Assembly: GCA_030638385.1 (NCBI GenBank) | Contig: DAOWES010000011.1 | Span: 1-5,726 of the forward strand | DNA from: Candidatus Cloacimonadota bacterium | GTDB taxonomy: Bacteria; Cloacimonadota; Cloacimonadia; Cloacimonadales; TCS61 | Direction of reading: 5' to 3' | DNA: 5,726 bases | Part shown: positions 1 to 5,726 of the stretch, piece by piece | How the letters are laid out: each line of letters opens with the position of its first letter | How positions within the stretch are numbered: position 1 is the first letter of the stretch | The notes under the pieces: generated by a model | The model's input: the letters and a program-made list of their open reading frames with translations, nothing else | What the model was told of the DNA's origin: nothing | The model's database searches: none | Program-made: the position numbers and the translations under genes

Positions 1-28
1 AGCTGTCCCCATTTACAAGGGGACAGTT
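1..28. repeat. Perfect 8-bp inverted repeat (strong hairpin) at the window edge
   Basis: CTGTCCCC (3-10) and GGGGACAG (19-26) are exact reverse complements around an 8-nt loop; an A-T and a G-T pair extend the stem to 1-28. GC-rich stem in AT-rich surroundings. On the plus strand it is followed by TTT then G-rich sequence, not a long T-tract, so it is not a textbook terminator. It could still stop or protect transcripts arriving from either side. CTGTCCCC/GGGGACAG palindromes also occur as dispersed hairpins linked to REP-type (Y1) transposases in various bacteria, which is the alternative reading. What lies to the left is not visible. Confidence 0.6.
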
Positions 29-258
29 TGGGGGATCTGAGCTAACGGGGTGTGTAAAATATTCACCTCAAGCCTTTTCAAAAACAGATTTCGATTAAAA
101 CAATTTCCAATATATTACCAAATAATTAATAATACAAATTATTAAACATCTTCTTGTTCTTCTCATATTCCTTCTAAAATTCGGCTTTGCTTTAGCAAAA
201 CGATATTTACGAGGAGAAGGACAGTAGGATGAGGGGGACTGCAGGTGTCAAACTACCT
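29..258. other. Non-coding, AT-rich downstream region of the operon
   Basis: No coding frame with recognisable content was seen on either strand. It contains an AT-only 8-bp inverted repeat (126-133 / 138-145, 4-nt loop) and a small TTTGC-TTTA-GCAAA hairpin (186-199). Neither has the GC stem plus T-tract of an intrinsic terminator. A purine-rich stretch (211-246) includes GGACAG (219-224) and GGGGACTG (234-241), imperfect look-alikes of the hairpin arm at 19-26. The operon transcript must end here or beyond the left edge. Confidence 0.5.
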
Positions 259-993
259 TTATTTAATCTTCACCAAGATCACACCGATAAACACAAAAAT
301 TGTAAAAATCTGAATTATCCAATCTTTGGTATTTAGCTTATCATCATAAATGGAGGTGCGAGTATTATGCAAACGGAATCCGCGTAATTCCAACGAAATC
401 GTCCGATATTGCACATCTGAAATTGCTTTGGCAATTACCGGAAACACTAAACTGAGATAAGCTTTGGGACGATATTTAAATGCTAACTTATTTAAATCTA
501 TACCGCGTAAATATAACGCTTCCAGACATTTTTGAAATTCTGTGGAAAACATGGGAATAAAATGAATAACTGTGGCTACCATAAAAGAAATTTCATAGGG
601 GATTTTCCAAGCTTTAAAGGCAAGCAAGTAATCAGAATAGGGAATATCAAATAGTAAGCCGGCTATCAGGATAATTAATAAAAAGCGCATCGAAGAGACA
701 ATCCCATATTCCAAACCGCCGGAAGTAATGGTTAAGATCCAAAATGAGAATAGCTCTTTTCCTTCATGCCGAAATAGGATCTGAAATGTCATGAGAGTAA
801 TGATTAATTTTCCGATATGCCGCAGTCGGTGTAATATCTTTGAAATGCTGCGTTTAGACGGATTACTAAGGGTGATTAGGCTGAGTGATATTAGTAGCAA
901 ACACAGTTGCATGAAAAAATCCTGAAACATCACTGAAAGCGAAGTGATGAGGAGAACAATGATTAATATAGTTCGTAAGTTGATCTTTTTCAT
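259..993 (-). CDS. ECF transporter transmembrane T component (EcfT/CbiQ family)
   Basis: A 244-aa integral membrane protein, the usual size for EcfT/CbiQ. Hydrophobic segments lie at about 8-42 (two helices), 62-76, 81-116, 130-150, 179-192 and 226-242. The two coupling motifs of the family are present in the cytoplasmic helices: L162-R-G164 in A-L-Y-L-R-G-I-D and L203-R-G205 in L-E-L-R-G-F-R. These 'x-R-G' motifs contact the paired ATPases in solved ECF complexes. Here the first position is Leu instead of the textbook Ala, which is a common variation. The start ATG overlaps the receptor's TAA (TAATG), with little ribosome binding site of its own, so translation probably depends on coupling. 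It is the last gene of the operon; its TAA is at 261-259. It should form the inner-membrane scaffold with the two ATPases and an S component that is not encoded here. Confidence 0.88.
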   Translation of the reverse strand: MKKINLRTILIIVLLITSLSVMFQDFFMQLCLLLISLSLITLSNPSKRSISKILHRLRHIGKLIITLMTFQILFRHEGKELFSFWILTITSGGLEYGIVSSMRFLLIILIAGLLFDIPYSDYLLAFKAWKIPYEISFMVATVIHFIPMFSTEFQKCLEALYLRGIDLNKLAFKYRPKAYLSLVFPVIAKAISDVQYRTISLELRGFRLHNTRTSIYDDKLNTKDWIIQIFTIFVFIGVILVKIK

Positions 994-2885
994 TACAATT
1001 TCACTTCACAATTAAATACGAAATTAAATCCTTCTGCCGGGAATCTATATTGATCTTGATAATTGGTATCAAATAAATTATTCAATCCTAATCCAAGTTT
1101 GTAGCGTCCAACTATTTTATGAAAATTAACCGAATGCAGCCAATAAGGCTCAAGTATCACATTCCGATCTTCAGTAAGGCATGAATCTTTCCATAAAGCT
1201 TTGTATTTGAATTTTATTCCGAAAGGAAGTTGGAAAGATTCAATAATCGAAACCGAATTTCCCGGGCTTCCAATTAGTTCTGCATCGCTTTGTTTGGCAA
1301 ATTTTAAGTATGAATATTCCAGCTGATGTTCCCAGCCAATTTTGATTTTTGCTTCTGCTTCAAAGCCATAAGATTCTACTTCTTTTAGATTGGTATTCAT
1401 ATCGCCCAGTCTTTCTATTAAATTTGAAATGTTATTATAAAATAATGAAGTAGTAATATTTCCGGATAATCTTCCAGATACAAAAGGCTTCGTTACATTT
1501 AGCTCTGTTTTCCAACCCGATTCTTCTTTAAGATCTTCATTACCGTGTCTCTCACTAAAAAGCTGTCGTAAGCTTGGATAGGTAGTGTTTATGGCAGATG
1601 CTAGAGATAGCTTCATATTATTTTCAAAAGTGTAATATAAGCCTGCTGAAGGTTGGATATGATAATCCCAATTTTTATTGCCTTTGATGTTAAAGCAGGA
1701 TAGGGCGGAGCCAATGGTGAAATTTAGTTTATCCAAGTTAAATTCGTTTTGAAGATAATAGTTTATCTGTTGAGAAGAGTTGGAAGTCCATTGCGGATAC
1801 CAAAAGTTATCTTTGCGGTTGTAGGCACTTTTTTCGTAGCGGAAGCCGTTTACAAGTGTAAATAATTCATTAATATCCCAATCGAAAGAGTGGTTTGTGC
1901 CGGATGTCCAACTTTCCAGATCGGAAGGCCAGCCAGAATTCATTATAGTATATTCGGGGTCTTTATATTCCACGTAAGTATCGGCATATTGATCATAGTA
2001 AACTTGTGCATTATATTCCAAATTATAGAGTAATTGGAAAAAAGCGGAAGCTGAAGCTTGATATCGTTCCCAGTTTGTGTATTGGCGATAGGAGTTTTCG
2101 TAGATATTGGAAGTTATCTCTTTGGTAGGCATATTTGTATAACCAAATTGCAGGCCTATTTTGTGAAAATCAAAAAGATCAAAATTAAGCTTACTTTGAA
2201 AATCATATTGAGTTCTGGCATTATTATTTCTGATAGCACCGTTCTCAGCATTAGTTGGTTCAAAACTATCGGAAAGTACCATACCATCCGTATGATAGCG
2301 TGAAGCAGAAATTGCATAATCGAATAAGCCAAAATCCTGTGAAATATCGGTATAAAATTTGTTTGAGTTGTTACGTCTGAACTGTGAACCCAAGATTATA
2401 GTCCGTTTTCTGGTGGGAGATTTTGTAAGAATATTTATCACTCCACCCATTGTGTTTGAACCATAAAGCGAAGAGATGGGACCTTTTAGAACTTGGATTT
2501 CTTTAATATTTGTAAGCGGGATGGTTGTAAGATCAATAGCATCCATATAACTATTGGAAAGTGGTCTTCCATCAATTAATATTTTAATTTGTTCTTCGGA
2601 AAATCCCCGAATGGAAAGTTCACTTCCGCTTTTTCCACCAACCGATAAATTTAATCCTGAAATATCATTAAGGGATTCGCTTACATTCACTTCCATAACA
2701 GATTCATCAGGGTTAAAAGGCTTTACAGAGATGCTCCCGATGGATTGTTCCGGCCTTTCGGCAATTACGCTGATACCTTCCAGTTTATACATTTTACGCT
2801 TAACATGGGAACTGTCTGCTTGAGTCATTTCCGCTAATAAATTGGCTGAGAGTGCAATTAGTATGAAAATTATTATCTTTCTCAT
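993..2885 (-). CDS. TonB-dependent outer-membrane receptor, BtuB/CirA-like
   Basis: A 630-aa outer-membrane active transporter, a normal length for the smaller TonB-dependent receptors. The N-terminus is a signal peptide (M-R-K, then a hydrophobic run to about A18, cleavage likely after L-L-A). A possible TonB box lies at 35-42 (L-E-G-I-S-V-I-A). The plug domain (about 45-155) has its standard motifs: L-S-I-R93-G94-F, I-L-I-D105-G106-R-P-L and V-L-K-G135-P-I-S-S-L-Y-G-S-N-T-M-G-G-V-I-N (132-151). From about 160 to the end are alternating aromatic-rich strands of the beta-barrel, finishing with a G-L-N-N-L-F-D segment and a last strand ending K-L rather than in the more usual aromatic residue. 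The nearest well-known relatives by plug style are BtuB (corrinoids) and CirA-type receptors, but the substrate cannot be read from the sequence. It sits between the second ATPase and the T component with 4-nt and 1-nt overlaps, so it is almost certainly co-translated with the ECF importer and should feed it. TonB/ExbB/ExbD are not in the window. Confidence 0.93.
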   Translation of the reverse strand: MRKIIIFILIALSANLLAEMTQADSSHVKRKMYKLEGISVIAERPEQSIGSISVKPFNPDESVMEVNVSESLNDISGLNLSVGGKSGSELSIRGFSEEQIKILIDGRPLSNSYMDAIDLTTIPLTNIKEIQVLKGPISSLYGSNTMGGVINILTKSPTRKRTIILGSQFRRNNSNKFYTDISQDFGLFDYAISASRYHTDGMVLSDSFEPTNAENGAIRNNNARTQYDFQSKLNFDLFDFHKIGLQFGYTNMPTKEITSNIYENSYRQYTNWERYQASASAFFQLLYNLEYNAQVYYDQYADTYVEYKDPEYTIMNSGWPSDLESWTSGTNHSFDWDINELFTLVNGFRYEKSAYNRKDNFWYPQWTSNSSQQINYYLQNEFNLDKLNFTIGSALSCFNIKGNKNWDYHIQPSAGLYYTFENNMKLSLASAINTTYPSLRQLFSERHGNEDLKEESGWKTELNVTKPFVSGRLSGNITTSLFYNNISNLIERLGDMNTNLKEVESYGFEAEAKIKIGWEHQLEYSYLKFAKQSDAELIGSPGNSVSIIESFQLPFGIKFKYKALWKDSCLTEDRNVILEPYWLHSVNFHKIVGRYKLGLGLNNLFDTNYQDQYRFPAEGFNFVFNCEVKL

Positions 2886-3523
2886 TGTAATTTTTTATCC
2901 TTAATTTCAAATATATTATCGGCAATTGATGAAAAAAGATCTAAGCGATGTGACACGATGATGGCACCGAGATTACTCTTTTTTCTCTCTTCTAATATTT
3001 CTAATAATATTTTTTGTAATTTAATATCTAAACCTGCCGATGGTTCATCAAGTAACCAAAATTTATTATAATTTAGTAATAGAGCAGAAAGACCTACTCT
3101 TTTGGCTTGGCCGCCGGATAGATTCCATACGGGAGTGTTGATAAGATTTAATATTTCAAATTTATTAAGAGCTGCTATTATTTGAGCCATATCATCGGAT
3201 TTATTTTCATACTTATGAAGCCAAATTCCCAGATCTTCAGCCGGAGTGCTTGCGACTATATTGGCGCCGGATTCCTGTTTTTGATATATAATATGTTTTG
3301 CGATTTCGTTGGCTTGCATCTGTTTGAAATTTGATCCTGCCAGCGTTATGGAGCCTTGATAATCTTTTCTTAATCCGCTAAGAATTCGCAAAAGAGATGT
3401 TTTGCCGGTACCGTTGGCTCCGGAAATGATAGTGATTTCATTGTCTTTAATTTCCAGATTAATCGAATCGAAGAGATTTTTACTTTCTGAATATCCGAAT
3501 CTGAAATTTTGAAGTTTGAACAT
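2882..3523 (-). CDS. ECF transporter ATPase (A' component), second copy
   Basis: A 213-aa ABC ATPase, shorter than typical EcfA proteins. Motifs: Walker A G35-A-N-G-T-G-K41-T42, Q-loop in Y80-Q-K-Q83, canonical signature L135-S-G-G-Q139, Walker B F-W-L-L-D159-E160-P, D-loop S-A-G-L-D166, and switch His192 in S-H-R. It is clearly diverged from the first ATPase: it lacks the M-Q-E-P-E-N-Q motif and has the canonical signature and D-loop that the partner lacks. The pair therefore probably works as an asymmetric heterodimer. Translation starts 2 nt after the stop of the first ATPase, with a weak GGTTGGA-type site just upstream. Its TGA overlaps the receptor's ATG (ATGA). The adjacent T component and paired ATPases favour an ECF import module over an exporter; the substrate is not shown by this gene. 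Confidence 0.92.
   Translation of the reverse strand: MFKLQNFRFGYSESKNLFDSINLEIKDNEITIISGANGTGKTSLLRILSGLRKDYQGSITLAGSNFKQMQANEIAKHIIYQKQESGANIVASTPAEDLGIWLHKYENKSDDMAQIIAALNKFEILNLINTPVWNLSGGQAKRVGLSALLLNYNKFWLLDEPSAGLDIKLQKILLEILEERKKSNLGAIIVSHRLDLFSSIADNIFEIKDKKLQ
2898..2902 (-). promoter_or_regulatory. Ribosome binding site for the TonB-dependent receptor, inside the upstream gene
   Basis: AAGGA lies 12 nt before the receptor ATG at 2885, within the last codons of the ATPase gene. The spacing is slightly long, but the ATGA stop-start overlap should help by re-initiation. It supports the ATG at 2885, which also gives a clean signal peptide. Confidence 0.5.
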
Positions 3524-3525
3524 TT

Positions 3526-4173
3526 TTAATCCAACCTGATCTCTTGATTGGCAATAGCCAAAATTTGCGGAAGATGATCGGCAATGATGATCAGTTTACC
3601 TTGCTTCGCCAATTGTTTGAGCACATCAATAACCACGTTCAAATATGCTTCAGAAAGCCCGGTACTTGGTTCGTCCAGAAGGATTATTTTGGGTGAAAGG
3701 GTGATGATGGAAGCAAGAGCGACTAATTTTTTTTGGCCAAACGACAAAGTGGCAGTATTGGCATATCGGAGATTTTCAATATTCAGAAGTTTCAAAGTTG
3801 AATCGATTCGCGCCAGGATTTCGGAAGGAGCGATACAAAGATTTTCGGGACCAAAAGCAAGCTCTTGTTCCACTGTGGGAAGAAATAATTGATTTTCCGG
3901 TTCTTGCATCAATACACTAATGTCAGGCGCCAATTCAGGTAGTGGCTTATTGGAAATGTCTTGGTCATTGATCATTCTTTTTCCCAATAAATTACCACCA
4001 ATTATATTGGGGATAACATTACAGCATATTTTTAAAAAAGTGGTTTTTCCGCTTCCACTTCCACCGGAAATTGCAATTATCTCCCCAGCTTTAGCGTTCA
4101 GATTTAATCCCGAAAATAGAATGTTGTTTTTGGGATATCCAAAGCTAAGATTTTCGATTTGCAGAAGAGACAT
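3526..4173 (-). CDS. ECF transporter ATPase (A component, EcfA/CbiO-like), first copy
   Basis: A 215-aa single-domain ABC ATPase with all nucleotide-binding motifs in order: Walker A G37-G-S-G-S-G-K43-T44, Q-loop Q90 in M-Q-E-P-E-N-Q (a hallmark of the EcfA/CbiO group), signature L143-S-F-G-Q147, Walker B I-I-L-L-D167-E168-P, and the switch His200 in A-D-H. The signature has Phe where LSGGQ has Gly, as happens in CbiO-type proteins, and the D-loop reads T-G-L-S rather than T-G-L-D. The length is short for an EcfA (often about 270 aa), so the C-terminal extension found in some members is absent. It should act at the cytoplasmic membrane as one half of an ATPase pair with the next gene, powering the T component at 993-259. 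The start ATG overlaps the upstream TAA by one base; the next ATPase starts 2 nt after this stop. Confidence 0.93.
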   Translation of the reverse strand: MSLLQIENLSFGYPKNNILFSGLNLNAKAGEIIAISGGSGSGKTTFLKICCNVIPNIIGGNLLGKRMINDQDISNKPLPELAPDISVLMQEPENQLFLPTVEQELAFGPENLCIAPSEILARIDSTLKLLNIENLRYANTATLSFGQKKLVALASIITLSPKIILLDEPSTGLSEAYLNVVIDVLKQLAKQGKLIIIADHLPQILAIANQEIRLD

Positions 4174-4595
4174 TATTGAATCGTAATCCTGTTGATATAT
4201 TTAATCCAACGCTGTGAAAATGGATCGTTGATTACAACCAGTTGATAGTATTTTTTGTCATTTTTTTTTATCAGACAAAGATATGAATTACTAATATCTT
4301 TAGCTTGAATTCCCACGCTCATTCCATCTTGAGAGCTGAATACAATGGATTTTATCTCATCTTTTGCTGTTAATGAAATTATCTCCTGCAATTTAAAACC
4401 ATTAAATTCCTGATCATTAGCGGTTAATACTTTCGAATGTTCAAATTTTTGCAATTTATTAAAACTAAGAAATTTGGTAGTGCCATCAAAATCCAAAGTA
4501 ATTCCATTTTTTGGGGAATTTGTATTTTGCCAATAGATGGAAAGTAAAACTAAGGCAACGATTAATATCGCGAGAATGGTATAAACTTTTTTCAT
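4173..4595 (-). CDS. Membrane-anchored single-domain SUOX-like protein
   Basis: This 140-aa protein has an N-terminal hydrophobic segment (about 5-21) after M-K-K, reading as a signal anchor with the rest in the periplasm. Residues 30-140 form one compact domain whose elements match the oxidoreductase molybdopterin-binding (sulfite oxidase) fold in order: a strand and 'L-S-F-N-K-L' helix (43-48), F64-N-G-F-K-L-Q-E-I (the usual 'W-x-G-V-x-L-x-D-L' element), strand I81-K-S-I-V-F, the D90-G91 turn, a hydrophobic strand containing the only Cys (107), then P125-F-S-Q-R-W130-I-K-Y-I-N-R-I-T-I (the usual 'W-V-K-x-I-x-x-I' end). The Mo-binding Cys of true sulfite oxidases is not in a comparable place, so the domain is probably non-catalytic. 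It lies 10 nt after the previous gene and its stop overlaps the ATPase start (TAATG), so it is closely tied to the transporter. An accessory or substrate-handling role is inferred. Confident as a gene; moderately confident in the fold. Confidence 0.8.
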   Translation of the reverse strand: MKKVYTILAILIVALVLLSIYWQNTNSPKNGITLDFDGTTKFLSFNKLQKFEHSKVLTANDQEFNGFKLQEIISLTAKDEIKSIVFSSQDGMSVGIQAKDISNSYLCLIKKNDKKYYQLVVINDPFSQRWIKYINRITIQ

Positions 4596-4600
4596 TTTTT

Positions 4601-4606
4601 TCCTCT
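4601..4606 (-). promoter_or_regulatory. Shine-Dalgarno site for the 4595-4173 gene
   Basis: The minus strand reads AGAGGA five bases before the ATG at 4595, the best ribosome binding site in the window. Its first base overlaps the last base of the upstream gene's TAA stop (4608-4606). It fixes the start of the downstream gene and indicates that this host uses Shine-Dalgarno initiation. Confidence 0.7.
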
Positions 4607-5211
4607 TATTTTAGATAGATTGTTTTAAGTGTATCGTCGGCTGCTTTGAAATAAAAATTTTCAAAGGTTATTGCGGAATTGTTGCTCATGATATTTTTAA
4701 TTTCTCCCGAAGTGAACTCAAATTTATCTACATTATCATATTTTATTTCATTAATTTCATTAGAAAATTTATATTTTTTCATACTGTAACCATTTTTTTC
4801 AGATTCACCTAAAAAATTAAAATATTCCAATTTATATTGGAAGGGAGAGAGTTGCCGGTTATCTTCACCTAAAATTTTAATGCTATATTGGGCCGGGATT
4901 TGTTGAAGGCATATTTCAGTGAAATCTCTGATATTTGTTACAGGTGGTAATTCTTCACTTTTAAGGTTCCAAATTCCCTCAAACTCTTCTACTTGGATTT
5001 TTTCAAAAGCATAAGCCGGGATGAGAACAGCAGTTCCATCTTTTCCAATAACCAAAGCTGCATCACATAATGGTAGCTGAGTGAGAATAACATCAGCTAA
5101 ATTTCCTTGAACCAGATTGAACTTATCATTGGCTAAATCACCACTTACGATTGGCTTTGCCAGTAAGCAGCCGCTTATAATCCAGAATAGGAGAGTAATG
5201 TTTTTTACCAT
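4606..5211 (-). CDS. Exported, probably lipid-anchored protein with a diverged SUOX-like domain
   Basis: I chose the ATG at 5211 (201 aa). It puts a short basic start and a hydrophobic stretch (residues 5-14) directly before I12-S-G-C15, which fits a lipobox with Cys15 as the lipidated residue. Ordinary signal peptidase I cleavage after L-L-A18 is an alternative. An in-frame ATG at 5235 would add MAGRDKIL and lacks a visible ribosome binding site. The chosen start has only a distant AGGA (5227-5230) and overlaps the upstream stop codon, suggesting translational coupling. Residues about 30-102 contain VIGKDG (54-59), nearly identical to VIGRDG in the upstream protein, followed by strands resembling the second half of that domain (W81, then V91-T-N-I-R-D-F-T-E-I). 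The remainder (103-201) is charged and Tyr/Phe-rich. Its last ~25 residues weakly recall the strand before the D-G turn, so it may be a remnant copy. Likely periplasmic or membrane-tethered; substrate and function unknown. Confidence 0.72.
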   Translation of the reverse strand: MVKNITLLFWIISGCLLAKPIVSGDLANDKFNLVQGNLADVILTQLPLCDAALVIGKDGTAVLIPAYAFEKIQVEEFEGIWNLKSEELPPVTNIRDFTEICLQQIPAQYSIKILGEDNRQLSPFQYKLEYFNFLGESEKNGYSMKKYKFSNEINEIKYDNVDKFEFTSGEIKNIMSNNSAITFENFYFKAADDTLKTIYLK

Positions 5212-5726
5212 GAGAATTTTATCACGTCCTGCCATTGTGCGCTTGAAAATGGAACATCAATTGAGATTTTTTGAGCTGAGTTTGTCGATTTTGCAGTTAC
5301 TGTTTTGGGATATGAAGTAATTGCTAAAAGTTCGGTGATTTGTTGGATGTTATCAAATTGATTGTTGAAAATTATTGCCTTTGAATCGACGATGATTGCC
5401 GCTATATCATTAACCCACATTCCGGCCGGCATCTGTACGCTTTTCATGTGATACTTCCCCTCATCGTATATTAGAACTGCTTGGGAGAGGTAGTTTTCAA
5501 ATTCAAGAGTATGAGAAACGCCATCTCTTCCAATTACATAGAACTCTTTGTTTTTGGGAAAAATACCGTTAACCAGCTTGCTGAAAGTATAACCTTTTGC
5601 ATTTTTAAATGGTAGTAGATTACGCATTTGTGTGTTTTTCAACACTTCCTCGGCAAAGAATATGGTGTGAGGAAATTTTTGGGAAAAGGCTGATTCTGTT
5701 TTAATTTTGGTGATACCTTGAATCCA
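5205..5726 (-). CDS. Multi-domain SUOX-like (molybdopterin-oxidoreductase-fold) protein, 5' end outside window
   Basis: The frame is open from the window edge to a TAA at 5207-5205, giving 173 visible residues. The real start lies outside the window. A GTG at 5645 is in frame, but coding continues upstream with 27 more codons, so I do not take it as the start. The visible part begins with W-I-Q-G-I-T-K-I, which looks like the last strand of one domain (compare W-I-K-Y-I-N-R-I at the end of the 4595-4173 protein). A second domain follows at about residues 20-115: a 'K-G-Y-T-F-S-K-L' segment (44-51), a VIGRDG turn (64-69) and a closing W104-V-N-D-I-A-A-I. These match the order of elements in the sulfite oxidase / oxidoreductase molybdopterin-binding fold. 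A shorter tail (116-173) ends with PFS (159-161) and W165. No cysteine occurs in the visible part, so no Mo-ligating Cys is seen and a binding rather than redox role is inferred. The gene overlaps the next one by 7 nt (ATGGTAA). Fold assignment is by eye; function is unknown. Confidence 0.75.
   Translation of the reverse strand, partial: WIQGITKIKTESAFSQKFPHTIFFAEEVLKNTQMRNLLPFKNAKGYTFSKLVNGIFPKNKEFYVIGRDGVSHTLEFENYLSQAVLIYDEGKYHMKSVQMPAGMWVNDIAAIIVDSKAIIFNNQFDNIQQITELLAITSYPKTVTAKSTNSAQKISIDVPFSSAQWQDVIKFSW

Noticed and set aside
126..145. AT-only 8-bp inverted repeat as the operon terminator
   Set aside because: The stem has no G-C pairs and no following T-tract on the minus strand; such palindromes are common by chance in AT-rich DNA.
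186..199. TTTGC-TTTA-GCAAA hairpin as a terminator
   Set aside because: The stem is short and no T-tract follows on the minus strand.
1..258. CRISPR array, tRNA or riboswitch in the non-coding stretch
   Set aside because: No regularly spaced direct repeats, no cloverleaf and no conserved riboswitch core were seen; the region is also downstream of the operon, not in its leader.
2058..4186. Several open frames of 80-100 codons on the plus strand (for example 2058-2303, 2554-2823, 3584-3892, 3920-4186)
   Set aside because: They lie antisense to strongly supported receptor and ATPase genes, have no recognisable domains, and are explained as shadows of the real frames.
4173..4595. Membrane-anchored protein as a DUF4430/transcobalamin-like corrinoid binder
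   Set aside because: The context would fit, but the order of its motifs (N-G-F-x-L, D-G turn, terminal W-I-x-x-I) matches the SUOX-like fold better, so no corrinoid role is claimed.
5117..5320. Plus-strand 67-codon open frame
   Set aside because: It is antisense to the junction of two minus-strand genes, with no domain or ribosome binding site support.
5643..5645. GTG as the start of the right-hand gene
   Set aside because: The frame stays open for 27 codons to the window edge and those codons encode sequence that fits the domain pattern, so the gene continues outside the window.

Overview
The window carries one tightly packed operon, read entirely on the minus strand (right to left), plus about 258 bp of downstream non-coding DNA at its left edge. 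The DNA is AT-rich. A TonB-dependent outer-membrane receptor shows that the host is a diderm (Gram-negative) bacterium. The AT-rich, Shine-Dalgarno-using style would fit a Cloacimonadota/FCB-type bacterium, but that placement is a guess from general style, not a taxonomic result.

In transcription order the genes are: (1) a protein cut by the right window edge (5726-5205) built from repeated domains that resemble the sulfite-oxidase/'oxidoreductase molybdopterin-binding' fold; (2) an exported, probably lipid-anchored protein (5211-4606) with a similar but more diverged domain; (3) a membrane-anchored single-domain protein of the same fold (4595-4173); (4) and (5) two ECF-type ABC ATPases (4173-3526 and 3523-2882); (6) a BtuB-like TonB-dependent receptor (2885-993); (7) an EcfT/CbiQ-type transmembrane component (993-259). 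Neighbouring genes overlap by 1-7 nt or are separated by at most 10 nt. No internal promoter is needed; the promoter must lie to the right of the window.

Together the genes look like a trans-envelope uptake system: the receptor brings a substrate across the outer membrane, the SUOX-like proteins may hold or hand it over at the periplasmic face, and the ECF energising module (T + A + A') drives inner-membrane import. The substrate-specific S component is not in the window; it may be upstream, elsewhere in the genome, or replaced. The substrate is unknown. A corrinoid, heme or metal chelate would fit the receptor and transporter classes, but nothing in the sequence decides between them. The most unusual part is the cluster of apparently non-catalytic SUOX-like domains tied to a TonB receptor and an ECF module.

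The left 258 bp holds a strong perfect inverted repeat at its edge (1-28), then AT-rich DNA with weak hairpins. No convincing gene was seen there.
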